NCBI GenBank assembly: GCA_022376925.1 | Contig: JAIOJX010000004.1 | Span: forward strand, 4,588,001 to 4,652,000 | From: Tragulus kanchil | Lineage: Eukaryota; Chordata; Mammalia; Artiodactyla; Tragulidae | Direction of reading: 5' to 3' | Length of the DNA stretch: 64,000 bases | Shown here: one piece after another, positions 33,649 through 46,487 of the stretch | How positions within the stretch are numbered: position 1 is the first letter of the stretch | Layout of the letters: the number at the start of each line of letters is the position of its first letter | Notes under the pieces: generated by a model | Told to the model about the DNA's origin: nothing | Databases searched by the model: none | The model's input: only the letters and a program-made list of their open reading frames with translations | Made by a program: the position numbers and the translations under genes

Positions 33649-35762
33649 TGCATGTAGCTGTCCAATTTTCCCAGCACCACTTGTTGAAGAGGCTGTCTTT
33701 GTCCCATTTTATATGTTCTCCTTCTTTGTCAAAAATAAGGTACCCATAGGTGCGTGGGCTTATCTCTGGGCTCTCTATCTTGTTCCATTGATTTGTATTT
33801 CTGTGTTTGTGCCAGTACCATACTGTCTTGATGACTGTTGCTTTGTAGTAGAGTCTGAAGTTGGGGAGGCTGATCCCTCCAGCTCCATTCTTCTTCCTCA
33901 GGATTGCTTTGGTTATTCGAGGTCTTTTGTGTTTCCATATGAACTGTGTTATTCTTTGGTCTAGTTCTGTGAAGAATGTCAATGGTAGTTTGATAGGGAT
34001 CGTGTTGAATCTATAGATGACATTTGGTAGTATGGTTATTTTCACAATATTGATTCTTCCGACCCAGGAACATGGAATATCTCTCCATCTGTTTAAGTCT
34101 TCTTTAATGTCTCTCATGAGTGTCTTGTAATTTTCTGTGTACAGTTCTTTTGTTTCTTTGGGTAGGTTTATTCCTAGATATTTGATTCTTTTGGTTGTGA
34201 TTGTGAAGGGGACTGCCTCTTTGATTTCGTTTTCTGATTTTTCATTGTTTGTGTATAGGAATGCCAGTGATTTCTGTGTGTTGACTTTGTATCCCGCAAC
34301 TTTGCTGAATTCGCTGATTAGCTCTAGTAGCTTTGTAACCGTGTCTTTGGGATTTTCTATGTATAATATCATGTCATCTGCAAATAGAGAGAGTTTGACT
34401 TCTTCCTTTCTGATCTGGATTCCTTTGATTTCTTTCTCTTCTCTTATTGCTGTTGCTAGAACTTCCAGGACTATGTTGAATAAGAGTGGTGAAAGTAGAC
34501 ATCCTTGTCTTGTTCCTGATCTTAAAGGAAATGCTTTCAGTTTTTCACCATTGAGGATAATGTTCGCTGTGGGCTTCTCATCTATGGCTTTCACTATGTT
34601 GAGGTAGGTTCCTTCTATGCCCATTTTTTGAAGAGTTTTTATCATAAATGGATGCTGTACTTTGTCAAAGGCTTTATTCCATTTTGAGTTGATTTTTGTG
34701 CATGGTGTCAGGGTATGTTCCAACTTCATTTTTTGCATGTAGCTGTCCAATTTTCCCAGCACCACTTGTTGAAGAGGCTGTCTTTGTCCCATTTTATATG
34801 TTCTCCTTCTTTGTCAAAAATAAGGTACCCATAGGTGCGTGGGCTTATCTCTGGGCTCTCTATCTTGTTCCATTGATTTGTATTTCTGTGTTTGTGCCAG
34901 TACCATACTGTCTTGATGACTGTTGCTTTGTAGTAGAGTCTGAAGTTGGGGAGGCTGATCCCTCCAGCTCCATTCTTCTTCCTCAGGATTGCTTTGGTTA
35001 TTCGAGGTCTTTTGTGTTTCCATATGAACTGTGTTATTCTTTGGTCTAGTTCTGTGAAGAATGTCAATGGTAGTTTGATAGGGATCGTGTTGAATCTATA
35101 GATGACATTTGGTAGTATGGTTATTTTCACAATATTGATTCTTCCGACCCAGGAACATGGAATATCTCTCCATCTGTTTAAGTCTTCTTTAATGTCTCTC
35201 ATGAGTGTCTTGTAATTTTCTGTGTACAGTTCTTTTGTTTCTTTGGGTAGGTTTATTCCTAGATATTTGATTCTTTTGGTTGTGATTGTGAAGGGGACTG
35301 CCTCTTTGATTTCGTTTTCTGATTTTTCATTGTTTGTGTATAGGAATGCCAGTGATTTCTGTGTGTTGACTTTGTATCCCGCAACTTTGCTGAATTCGCT
35401 GATTAGCTCTAGTAGCTTTGTAACCGTGTCTTTGGGATTTTCTATGTATAATATCATGTCATCTGCAAATAGAGAGAGTTTGACTTCTTCCTTTCTGATC
35501 TGGATTCCTTTGATTTCTTTCTCTTCTCTTATTGCTGTTGCTAGAACTTCCAGGACTATGTTGAATAAGAGTGGTGAAAGTAGACATCCTTGTCTTGTTC
35601 CTGATCTTAAAGGAAATGCTTTCAGTTTTTCACCATTGAGGATAATGTTCGCTGTGGGCTTCTCATCTATGGCTTTCACTATGTTGAGGTAGGTTCCTTC
35701 TATGCCCATTTTTTGAAGAGTTTTTATCATAAATGGATGCTGTACTTTGTCAAAGGCTTTTT
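33593..35762. repeat. Tandem duplication 7 (1085-bp unit)
   Basis: Bases 33593-34677 recur at 34678-35762 within L1 ORF2. It overlaps the end of duplication 6 by about 55 bases, so 'gtgcatggtgtcagggta' is present three times. Confidence 0.95.
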
Positions 35763-37207
35763 CTGCATCTATTGAGATGATCATGTGATTTTTGTCTTTC
35801 AATTTGTTGATATGGTGTATCACATTGATTGATTTATGGATATTGAAGAATCCTTGCATGCCTGGGATGAACCCAACTTGATCGTGATGAATGAGCTTTT
35901 TGATGTGTTGTTGAATTCTGTTTGCTAGGATTTTGTTGAGGATTTTGGCGTCTAGATTCATCAGTGAAATTGGTCTAGAATTTTCTTTTTTTGTGTTGTC
36001 TTTGCCTGACTTTGGTATCAGGGTGATGGTGGCCTCGTAGAATGTGTTTGGAAGTGTTCCTTCCTGGGCAATTTTTTGGAAGAGTTTTAGAAGGACAGGC
36101 ATTAGCTCTTCCTTAAATGTTTGGTAGAATTTGGCTATGAAACCATCTGGTCCTGGGCTTTTATTTTTGGGTAGATTTTTGATCACAAGGTTGATTTCTG
36201 AGCTTGTGATTGGCTTGTTCATAGTTTCTATTTCTTCCTGGTTGAGTCTTGGGAGATTAATCTTCTCTAAGAAACTGTCCATTTCTTCCAGGTTGTCCAA
36301 TTTGTTGCCATAGAGTTGTTCATAATAGTCTCTTAGAATCCTTTGGATTTCTGCATTATCCGTTGTAATCTCTCCTTTTTCATTTTTGATTTTGGTGATC
36401 TGGTTCTTCTCTCTCTTTTTCTTGATGAGTCTGGCCAGTGGTGTGTCGATTTTATTGACCTTTACGAAGAACCAGCTTTTTGTTTTATTTATCTTTAGTA
36501 TTGTTTTTTTTGTTTCTTTTTCATTTATTTCTGCTCTGAGCTTTATGATTTCCCTTCTTCTGCTGGCTTTGGGGTGTTTTTGTTCTTCTTTCCCCAGTTG
36601 TTTTAAGCGTAAGGTTAGGTCGTCTGTTTGAGATTTTCCTAGTTTCTTGAGGTAGGATTGAATTGCTATAAACTTCCCTCTTAGAACTGCTTTTGCGGTA
36701 TCCCATAGGTTTTGCACTGTCATGTGTTCATTGTCATTTTCTTCTAGGAATTTTTTTATTTCTCCTTTGATTTGCTTGGTAATCAGTTGGTTTTTTAGGT
36801 ATGTGTTGTTTAATCTCCATGTGTTTGTGTTTTTAGCGGTTTTTTTTCCTGTAGTTGATCTCTAGTCTCACTGCATTGTGGTCCAAGAAGATGGCTGATA
36901 GAATTTCAGTTTTCTTGAATTGACTGAGGTTTGATTTGTGGCCCAAGCTGTGGTCTATCCTGGAGAATGTTCCATGAGCACTTGAGAAGAAAGTGTATTC
37001 TTCTGCTTTTGGATGGAACGTCCTAAAGATATCAATGAGGTCCATTTCTTCTAGTGTGGCATTTAAGGCTTGTGTTTCTTTTTTAATTTTCTGTTTGGAT
37101 GATCTGTCCATTGGTGTGAGAGGAGTGTTAAAGTCTCCTACTATGATTGTGTTAGTGTCGATGTTTTCTTTTATGTCTGAAAGTGTCTGTCTTATGAAAC
37201 CACACAT
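34726..37207 (-). pseudogene. L1 ORF2 pseudogene (partial), minus strand
   Basis: ORF2 protein is the endonuclease and reverse transcriptase that nicks DNA and copies L1 RNA in the nucleus. Bases 36833-37207 carry the endonuclease part with 'IIVGDFNTPLTPMDRSS' and '[11 protein letters not shown]' (normally SDHN, so the catalytic-site serine differs). An open frame of 665 codons (36723 to 34726) follows, after a frame change near 36830. It has '[17 protein letters not shown]', '[18 protein letters not shown]' and the RT catalytic box FADD at 35458-35469. Downstream pieces are at 33641-34792, 32157-32354, 31884-32117 and 31556-31798. The duplication shifts frame (1085 is not divisible by 3). 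The element is 5' truncated and cannot be autonomous. Confidence 0.9.
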
Positions 37208-37214
37208 TTTATTT
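37197..37214 (+). repeat. Target-site duplication, right copy (18 bp)
   Basis: Identical to 31226-31243 ('aaaccacacattttattt'). Confidence 0.92.
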
Positions 37215-38118
37215 TGGTATAAAATTCTGGTTCCCCATTGGCCTTTTACGGTTCTTTGGGGGTTTTGTTTGTTTTTATTATTTTTGCTTTGTTTTTCTAT
37301 ATTTTTCTATATACTTATCTCTTTTAATTTTAAAAATATTTCATTTTTACTACTACTTCCTCTGTAATTCTTTGCTTTCTCTGAAGCTCCTTTCCTATAG
37401 CACTAAACTCTAATACATACAAATCTTTATCTCCCTATATTTAACTTTGCAGTATTATTCTATATTTCTCTTCTATCCTCCCTTTCTCTTTTTCCCTTTC
37501 CCCACCATATTTCTTAGTCCATTCTGTCCTCATTGCCTTATCGCAAATGGGGACCATGCTCTAGCATTATTCTCCGATTGGTGCTCTACTTAGTTTGGTT
37601 ATTAACTGGTGGATATCATTCTTGGTTTTCTCTATTCACCGTGCTAACGTATTGTACTGTATTTTTGGTTGGAATGTTTAGGTTATGTTACAGCTGTATA
37701 TGTTTATGAGTATAATTCAATATGCTGGATAGTATTTGCATAATATTTTAATTGCCATTTGTCAAAGTTATACCTTCTGTTTCTCATTCGTGTATATCTG
37801 TTTTAATATCATTTAATGCTATAACAAACCAGCCGTCAGATACTCATTCTCTGGTCAGGCAACAAGCCCCGGGGCTTTAGGGAGGGAGCACTGACTCCAA
37901 AACTCTACAATACTAGAGAACGCCTAACACTAGAGAGCAGTATACAAGTTGAGAACGCCAACAAAGATAATCACTTGTATGCAAGTCCTGACATCACCCA
38001 ACCACCAGCATCACTCAGAATAAGAAGCCCCATCCAAACAACAAACACCAACAGACGTAACTCAAAGTCTGGGAAAAGGAAATCCCAAACAGAGTCATTT
38101 AAAAAATTAGTAATAACA

Positions 38119-39025
38119 ATGAAATGGCAGAGAAATACCACACAAGTGAAGGAACAATCTACAAACACACAAGATCAAATCAACGAAGAGAATTTGGACA
38201 AACTTTCTGAAAGTGATTTCAGAAGAATAATAGTAAAGATGATCAAAGACACTGAAAACAGAATGTTAGAGAAATTACAAGACACAACTAACACACTGAA
38301 TAAAGAAATACAAGAACTGACCAAAAAAGTTAACAGAGACAAACAAGTCAATTGCTGAACTGAAAAACACTGTAGAAGGAAACAAGAGCAGAGTATCTGA
38401 GACAGAAGACCAGATAAGTGAGCTGGAAGATAAAATGGTGGAAGTAACTGCTGAAAAACAGAATCTAGCTCAAAGAATGAAAAGAGCAGAGGATAGCCTC
38501 AGAGACCTCTGGGATCACATCAAACGCACCAATATTCGAATTATAGGGGTTCCAGAAGAAGAAGAAGAAAAGAAAGGCTATGAGAAAATTTTTGAAGAGA
38601 TTATAGTTGAAAATTTCCCCAACATGGGAAAAGAAATAGTCAATCAAGTCCAAGAAGCACAAAGAGTACCATACAAATTCAATCCGAGAAGAAACACACC
38701 AAGACACATATTAATGAAGCTAACACAAATTAAACACAAGGACAGAATTCTCAAAGCAGCAAGAGAAAAGCAACTAGTGACATACAAGGGAAAGCCCATA
38801 CATTTAACAGCTGATATTTCAACAGAAACTCTGCAGGCCAGAAGGGAATGGCAGGACACATTTAAACGGCTAAAAGAGAATAATCTGCAACCAAGAATCC
38901 TCTACCCTGCAAGGATCTCATTCAAAATTGATGGAGAAATCAAAAGCTTTACAGACAAGCAAAAATTAAAAGAATTTAGTCACACCAAACCAGCCTTACA
39001 ACAAGTGTTAAAGGGACTTATATAG
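38119..39025 (+). pseudogene. L1 ORF1 pseudogene
   Basis: ORF1p is the trimeric RNA-binding chaperone of the L1 particle. The start is chosen at 38119 (MKWQRNTTQVKEQ), the usual L1 ORF1 start. Codons to about 38340 give an N-terminal part and coiled coil ('LDKLSESDFRRIIVKMIK', 'NRMLEKLQDTTNTLNKEI'). A one-base frameshift near 38335-38345 leads to a stop at 38358. The second frame (to 39025) carries the rest of the coiled coil, the RRM-like domain ('LRDLWDHIKRTNIRIIGVPE') and the C-terminal domain ('KGKPIHLTADISTETLQARR'), ending QQVLKGLI. The C-terminal half recurs at 39643-40097, fused to endonuclease sequence by duplication 8. Confidence 0.9.
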
Positions 39026-40714
39026 ACAACAAGTATAAAAGGAGAAGATCCACGAAACAAACCCATCATAACATCTAAGAAGATGACAATAGGATCATTT
39101 GTATCAATAATTACTTTGAATGTCAATGGACTAAATGCCCCAACCAAAAGACACAGAGTGGCTGAATGGATCCAAAAACACGACCCATACATATGCTGCC
39201 TCCAGGAAACTCATTTCAGACCTAGAGACACTCATAGACTGAAAGTGAGAGGCTGAAAAAAGATATTCCATGCAAAGGGAAATTAAAAGAAAGCTGGAGT
39301 AGCAATCCTCATATCAGACAAAACAGACCTCAAAGAAGATTAGAAGAGACAAGGCAGGACACTACATAATGATCAAAGGATCGATCCAAGAAGAAGACAT
39401 AACAATCATAAATATCTATGCACCCAATGCAGGAGCACCCAAATACATAAGACAAACATTTTCAGACATAAAAGACTTCGACACTAACACAATCATAGTA
39501 GGAGACTTTAACACTCCTCTCACACCAATGGACAGATCATCCAAACAGAAAATTAAAAAAGAAACACAAGCCTTAAATGCCACACTAGAAGAAATGGACC
39601 TCATTGATGTCTTTAGGACTTTCCATCCAAAAGCAGAAGAAAAGAAAGGCTATGAGAAAATTTTTGAAGAGATTATAGTTGAAAATTTCCCCAACATGGG
39701 AAAAGAAATAGTCAATCAAGTCCAAGAAGCACAAAGAGTACCATACAAATTCAATCCGAGAAGAAACACACCAAGACACATATTAATGAAGCTAACACAA
39801 ATTAAACACAAGGACAGAATTCTCAAAGCAGCAAGAGAAAAGCAACTAGTGACATACAAGGGAAAGCCCATACATTTAACAGCTGATATTTCAACAGAAA
39901 CTCTGCAGGCCAGAAGGGAATGGCAGGACACATTTAAACGGCTAAAAGAGAATAATCTGCAACCAAGAATCCTCTACCCTGCAAGGATCTCATTCAAAAT
40001 TGATGGAGAAATCAAAAGCTTTACAGACAAGCAAAAATTAAAAGAATTTAGTCACACCAAACCAGCCTTACAACAAGTGTTAAAGGGACTTATATAGACA
40101 ACAAGTATAAAAGGAGAAGATCCACGAAACAAACCCATCATAACATCTAAGAAGATGACAATAGGATCATTTGTATCAATAATTACTTTGAATGTCAATG
40201 GACTAAATGCCCCAACCAAAAGACACAGAGTGGCTGAATGGATCCAAAAACACGACCCATACATATGCTGCCTCCAGGAAACTCATTTCAGACCTAGAGA
40301 CACTCATAGACTGAAAGTGAGAGGCTGAAAAAAGATATTCCATGCAAAGGGAAATTAAAAGAAAGCTGGAGTAGCAATCCTCATATCAGACAAAACAGAC
40401 CTCAAAGAAGATTAGAAGAGACAAGGCAGGACACTACATAATGATCAAAGGATCGATCCAAGAAGAAGACATAACAATCATAAATATCTATGCACCCAAT
40501 GCAGGAGCACCCAAATACATAAGACAAACATTTTCAGACATAAAAGACTTCGACACTAACACAATCATAGTAGGAGACTTTAACACTCCTCTCACACCAA
40601 TGGACAGATCATCCAAACAGAAAATTAAAAAAGAAACACAAGCCTTAAATGCCACACTAGAAGAAATGGACCTCATTGATGTCTTTAGGACTTTCCATCC
40701 AAAAGCAGAAGAAT
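38571..40714. repeat. Tandem duplication 8 (1072-bp unit)
   Basis: Bases 38571-39642 recur at 39643-40714. The join uses the shared sequence 'agaagaaaag': 'aaaagcagaaga' of ORF2 runs into 'aaagaaaggc' of ORF1. It creates an artificial frame of 242 codons at 39369-40097, with an endonuclease N-part and an ORF1 C-part. Confidence 0.95.
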
Positions 40715-42050
40715 ACACTTTCTTCTCAAGTGCTCATGGAACATTCTCCAGGATAGACCACAGCTTGGGCCACAGATCACACCTCAGTCAATTCAAGAAA
40801 ACCGAAATTATATCAACCATCTTCTCGGACCACAATGCAATAAGACTAGAGATCAACTAGAGGTTACTGCTAAAAACACAAACACATGGAGATTAAACAA
40901 CACATACCTAAAAAACCAACTGATTACCAAGCAAATCAAAGGAGGAATTTAAAAATTCCTAGAAGAAAATGATAATGAACATACGACCGTGCAAAACCTA
41001 TGGGATACCGCAAAAGCAGTTCTAAGAGGGAAATTTATAGCAATACAATTCCACCTCAAGAAACTAGGAAAATATGAAGGAGATGGCCTAACACTCCACT
41101 TTAAACAATTGGAGAAAGAACAAAAACACCCCAAAGCCAGCAGAAGAAGAGAAATTATAAAGACTAGAGCAGAAATAAATGAGAAAGAAATGAAAGAAAC
41201 TATAGTACAGATAAATAAAACAAAAAGGTGGTTCTTTGAAAAGGTAAACAAAATTGACAAGCCACTAGCCAGACTCATCAAGAGAAAGAGAGAGAAGAAC
41301 CAGATCAACAAAATCAAAAACGAAAAAGGAGAGATTAAAACAGATAATGCAGAAATCCAAAGGATTCTAAGAGACTATTATGAACAGTTATACGCAAACA
41401 AACTGGACAACCTGGAAGAAATGGACAGTTTCTTGGAGAAGACTAATCTCCCAAGAATGAGCCAGGAAGAAACAGAAACTTTGAACAACCCAATCACAAG
41501 CTCAGAAATCAAATTTGTGTTTAAAAATCTACCCAAAAATAAAAGCCCAGGGCCAGATGGCTTCACAGCCAAATTCTACCAAACATTTAAATGCCTGTCC
41601 TTCTAAAACTCTTCCAAAAAATTGCACAGGAAGGAAAACTTCCAAACACATTCTATGAGGCCACCATCACCCTGATACCCAAACCAGGCAAAGACAACAC
41701 AAAAAAGGAAAACTATAGGCCAATTTCTCTGATGAACTTAGATGCCAAGATCCTCAACAAAATCCTAGCAAACAGAATTCAACGACACATCAAAAAACTC
41801 ATACATCATGATCAAGTCGGGTTCATCCTGGGCATGCAAGGATTCTTCAATATCTGCAAATCAATCAATGTGATACACCATATCAACAAATTGAGAGACA
41901 AAAATCACATGATCATCTCAATAGATGCAGAAAAAGCCTTCGACAAAGTACAACATCTGTTTATGATAAAAACTCTTCAGAAAATGGGTGTAGAAGGAAT
42001 CTATCTCAACATAATAAAAGCCATCTATGAGAAGCCCACAGCGAACATTA

Positions 42051-44243
42051 TCCTCAATGGTGAAAAACTGAAAGCATTCCCTCTAAGATCAGGAACAAGA
42101 CAGGGGTGTCCACTTTCACAACTACTATTCAACATAGTCCTGGAAGTGCTAACAACAGCAATAATAGAAGGGAAAGAAATCAAAGGAATCCAGATTGGAA
42201 AGGAAGAAGTCAAGCTCTCTCTTTTTGCAGATGACATGATATTATACATAGAAAATCCCAAAGACACGGTTACAAAGCTACTAGAGCTAATCAGCGAATT
42301 CAGCAAAGTCACAGGATACAAAGTCAACACACAGAAATCACTGGCATTCCTATACACAAACAATAAAAAATCAGAAAACGAAATCAAAGAGGCAGTCCCC
42401 TTCACAATCACAACCAAAAGAATCAAATATCTAGGAATAAACCTACCCAAAGAAACAAAAGAACTGTACACAGAAAATTACAAGACACTCATGAGAGACA
42501 TTAAAGAAGACTTAAACAGATGGAGAGATATTCCATGTTCCTGGGTCGGAGGAATCAATATTGTGAAAATGACCATACTACCAAATATCATCTACAGATT
42601 CAATGCAATAACTATTCAACTACCATTGACATTTTTCACAGAACTAGACCAAAGAATAACACAGTTCATATGGAAACACAAAAGCCCTCAAATAGCCAAA
42701 GCAATCCTGAGAAAGAAAAACGGAGCTGGAGGAATCAACCTCCCTAACTTCAGACTCTACTACAAAGCAACAGGCATAAAGACAGTATGGTACTGGCACA
42801 AACACAGAACTATAGACCAATGGAACAAGATTGAGAACCCAGAGATAAACCCATGCACCTATGGGTACCTTATCTTTGACAAAGGAGGCAAAACTATAAA
42901 ATGGGACAAAGACAGCCTCTTCAACAAGTGGTGCTGGGAAAATCGGACAGCTACATGCAAGAAAATGAAGTTGGAACATTCCCTAACACCATACACTAAG
43001 ATCAACTCAAAATGGATTAAAGACCTAAATGTAAGACCAGAAACCATCCAACTCTTAGAGGAGAATACAGGCAAAACCCTCAAGGGCATCAATCAAAGCA
43101 AGATCTCTGACCCACCTACTAAAATAGAAGAACTGAAAAAAAACAACATACTATTCCTCAATGGTGAAAAACTGAAAGCATTCCCTCTAAGATCAGGAAC
43201 AAGACAGGGGTGTCCACTTTCACAACTACTATTCAACATAGTCCTGGAAGTGCTAACAACAGCAATAAGAGAAGGGAAAGAAATCAAAGGAATCCAGATT
43301 GGAAAGGAAGAAGTCAAGCTCTCTCTTTTTGCAGATGACATGATATTATACATAGAAAATCCCAAAGACACGGTTACAAAGCTACTAGAGCTAATCAGCG
43401 AATTCAGCAAAGTCACAGGATACAAAGTCAACACACAGAAATCACTGGCATTCCTATACACAAACAATAAAAAATCAGAAAACGAAATCAAAGAGGCAGT
43501 CCCCTTCACAATCACAACCAAAAGAATCAAATATCTAGGAATAAACCTACCCAAAGAAACAAAAGAACTGTACACAGAAAATTACAAGACACTCATGAGA
43601 GACATTAAAGAAGACTTAAACAGATGGAGAGATATTCCATGTTCCTGGGTCGGAGGAATCAATATTGTGAAAATGACCATACTACCAAATATCATCTACA
43701 GATTCAATGCAATAACTATTCAACTACCATTGACATTTTTCACAGAACTAGACCAAAGAATAACACAGTTCATATGGAAACACAAAAGCCCTCAAATAGC
43801 CAAAGCAATCCTGAGAAAGAAAAACGGAGCTGGAGGAATCAACCTCCCTAACTTCAGACTCTACTACAAAGCAACAGGCATAAAGACAGTATGGTACTGG
43901 CACAAACACAGAACTATAGACCAATGGAACAAGATTGAGAACCCAGAGATAAACCCATGCACCTATGGGTACCTTATCTTTGACAAAGGAGGCAAAACTA
44001 TAAAATGGGACAAAGACAGCCTCTTCAACAAGTGGTGCTGGGAAAATCGGACAGCTACATGCAAGAAAATGAAGTTGGAACATTCCCTAACACCATACAC
44101 TAAGATCAACTCAAAATGGATTAAAGACCTAAATGTAAGACCAGAAACCATCCAACTCTTAGAGGAGAATACAGGCAAAACCCTCAAGGGCATCAATCAA
44201 AGCAAGATCTCTGACCCACCTACTAAAATAGAAGAACTGAAAA
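42051..44243. repeat. Tandem duplication 9 (1104-bp unit)
   Basis: Bases 42051-43154 recur at 43155-44243. Copy 1 ends in a short non-matching stretch ('aaaaaacaacatactat') before the join. One substitution is visible: 'ataatagaag' versus 'ataagagaag' (42163/43267). Confidence 0.95.
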
Positions 44244-46052
44244 GAAAAGTGAACACGTGGGACCTCATGAAACTTAAAAGCTTCTGTACAGCAACAGAAA
44301 TTACAAACAAGGTGAACAGACACCCCACAGAGTGGGAGAAAATCATAGCAAATGAAATAACAGACAAGGAATTAATCTCCAAAATCTACAAGCAACTCAG
44401 ACAACTCAGCACCGGAAAAACGAACAACCCAATCAAAAAATGGGAAAAAGATCTGAAGAGATGCCTCCCCAAAGAGGACATACAGATGGCCCAAAAGTTC
44501 ATGAAACGATGCTCAACCTCGCTTATTATTAGAGAAATGCAAATTAAACCACAATGAGATATCACCTCACACCCGTCAGAATGGCCATCATCCAAAAATT
44601 TGCACACAGTAAATGCCGGAGAGGGTTCGGAGAAAAGGGAACCCTCTTGCATTGCTGGTGGGAATGTAAATTGATACAGCCTCTATGGAAGACAGTCTGG
44701 AGATTGCTGAAAAAACTACAAATAGAAGCACCATACGACCCAGCAATCCCACTCTTAGGCTTATACCCTGATGAAATCAAAACTGAAAGAAGCACCTGTA
44801 CCCCAATGTTCATTGCAGCTCTCTATACAATAGCCAGGACATGGAAGCAACCTAGATGTCCATCAACGAATGAATGGATCCAAAAGCTCTGGTACATATA
44901 TACAATGGAATACTACTCAGCTGTTAAAAGAAATGCAGAAGACTCGTAGGGCCTCTAACTTCAGACTCTACTACAAAGCAACAGGCATAAAGACAGTATG
45001 GTACTGGCACAAACACAGAACTATAGACCAATGGAACAAGATTGAGAACCCAGAGATAAACCCATGCACCTATGGGTACCTTATCTTTGACAAAGGAGGC
45101 AAAACTATAAAATGGGACAAAGACAGCCTCTTCAACAAGTGGTGCTGGGAAAATCGGACAGCTACATGCAAGAAAATGAAGTTGGAACATTCCCTAACAC
45201 CATACACTAAGATCAACTCAAAATGGATTAAAGACCTAAATGTAAGACCAGAAACCATCCAACTCTTAGAGGAGAATACAGGCAAAACCCTCAAGGGCAT
45301 CAATCAAAGCAAGATCTCTGACCCACCTACTAAAATAGAAGAACTGAAAAGAAAAGTGAACACGTGGGACCTCATGAAACTTAAAAGCTTCTGTACAGCA
45401 ACAGAAATTACAAACAAGGTGAACAGACACCCCACAGAGTGGGAGAAAATCATAGCAAATGAAATAACAGACAAGGAATTAATCTCCAAAATCTACAAGC
45501 AACTCAGACAACTCAGCACCGGAAAAACGAACAACCCAATCAAAAAATGGGAAAAAGATCTGAAGAGATGCCTCCCCAAAGAGGACATACAGATGGCCCA
45601 AAAGCTCATGAAACGATGCTCAACCTCGCTTATTATTAGAGAAATGCAAATTAAACCACAATGAGATATCACCTCACACCCGTCAGAATGGCCATCATCC
45701 AAAAATTTGCACACAGTAAATGCCGGAGAGGGTTCGGAGAAAAGGGAACCCTCTTGCATTGCTGGTGGGAATGTAAATTGATACAGCCTCTATGGAAGAC
45801 AGTCTGGAGATTGCTGAAAAAACTACAAATAGAAGCACCATACGACCCAGCAATCCCACTCTTAGGCTTATACCCTGATGAAATCAAAACTGAAAGAAGC
45901 ACCTGTACCCCAATGTTCATTGCAGCTCTCTATACAATAGCCAGGACATGGAAGCAACCTAGATGTCCATCAACGAATGAATGGATCCAAAAGCACTGGT
46001 ACATATATACAATGGAATACTACTCAGCTGTTAAAAGAAATGCAGAAGACTC
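43851..46052. repeat. Tandem duplication 10 (1107-bp unit)
   Basis: Bases 43851-44957 recur at 44958-46052. It overlaps copy 2 of duplication 9, so the 'acttcagactctactac' segment is present three times (42748, 43851 and 44958). Differences: 'aagttcatg' versus 'aagctcatg' and 'aagctctgg' versus 'aagcactgg'. Confidence 0.95.
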
Positions 46053-46487
46053 AGTCCTAATGAAGTGGCTGGCTCTAGAACCTATCATAAAAAGTGAAGT
46101 AAGTCAAAAAGAGAAAGACAAATACAGTATACTAACACACATTTATGGAATCTAGTAGGACGGTCTTGATATCACACACAGGGAACTCATGGAAAAAAAG
46201 ACAAGAGCATAGACATAGGGACATTGTGGGGAAGAAATAGGGAGGGGGAGGCATAGAGGGAGTAACATGGAAACCTATACTGTCATGTGTGGAAAAGATA
46301 ACTATTGTCATTGTGCTAAGGGAATAGGAGTGCTTACAATGGCATGGGGCGATGGTCCGGAGGGGTGGGAAGGGGAGAAGTGGAGGGGGGAGGGGCCAGG
46401 GATATGCATATGAGTGATCTGGGAACATGCAAGTCTGTGAACAACATAACTCTGTAAAACCTTTAAAATAAAGAATAAAAAAAAAAA

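Larger units (their letters stand above)
31244..37196 (-). mobile_element. 5'-truncated L1 inserted in the L1 5' UTR, minus strand
   Basis: A short T-run at 31245-31251 is its poly(A) tail seen from the plus strand. The 3' UTR and ORF2 C-terminus occupy 31252-33640. The RT region lies at 33641-36723 and part of the endonuclease at 36833-37196. It stops in the endonuclease coding region, so ORF1 and the 5' UTR are absent. It contains duplications 6 and 7; without them the insertion is about 3.76 kb. An 18-bp target-site duplication flanks it. Confidence 0.93.
39083..46155 (+). pseudogene. L1 ORF2 pseudogene (with duplications)
   Basis: Starts MTIGSFVSIITLNVNGLNAP at 39083, the conserved endonuclease N-terminus. 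A TGA near 39254 and further changes break it. The best endonuclease frame is 40441-40860, with 'INIYAPNAGAPKYI', 'IIVGDFNTPL' and 'FSDHNAIRLEIN'. Bases 40989-41606 lead to '[18 protein letters not shown]', then a 10-base deletion near 41589 changes frame. The RT follows at 41591 ('[18 protein letters not shown]'), with its FADD box at 42233-42244. The C-terminus at 45661-46155 has '[19 protein letters not shown]', where one cysteine of the zinc-knuckle-like motif is now phenylalanine. Inactive. The uninterrupted 988-codon frame (41591-44557) results from duplication 9, whose length is 368 codons exactly. Confidence 0.92.
37197..46487 (+). mobile_element. Full-length L1, part 2: rest of 5' UTR, ORF1, ORF2, 3' UTR
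   Basis: Begins with the right copy of the 18-bp target-site duplication and continues the 5' UTR to about 38100. ORF1 (38119-39025), ORF2 (39083-46155), 3' UTR with 'gggccagggatatgcatatg' and 'gtgaacaacataactctgt', then 'aataaagaataaaaaaaaaa' at the end. It contains duplications 8, 9 and 10, worth about 3.3 kb. No target-site duplication for this outer element is clear. Confidence 0.92.

Noticed and set aside
33611..33964. Plus-strand frame of 117 codons, repeated at 34696-35049
   Set aside because: It is the complement of L1 ORF2 (minus strand), and the repeat is duplication 7.
41591..44557. Novel protein with two reverse transcriptase domains
   Set aside because: The second domain is an almost exact tandem copy of the first at DNA level, including silent sites, in a window with thirteen other such duplications.
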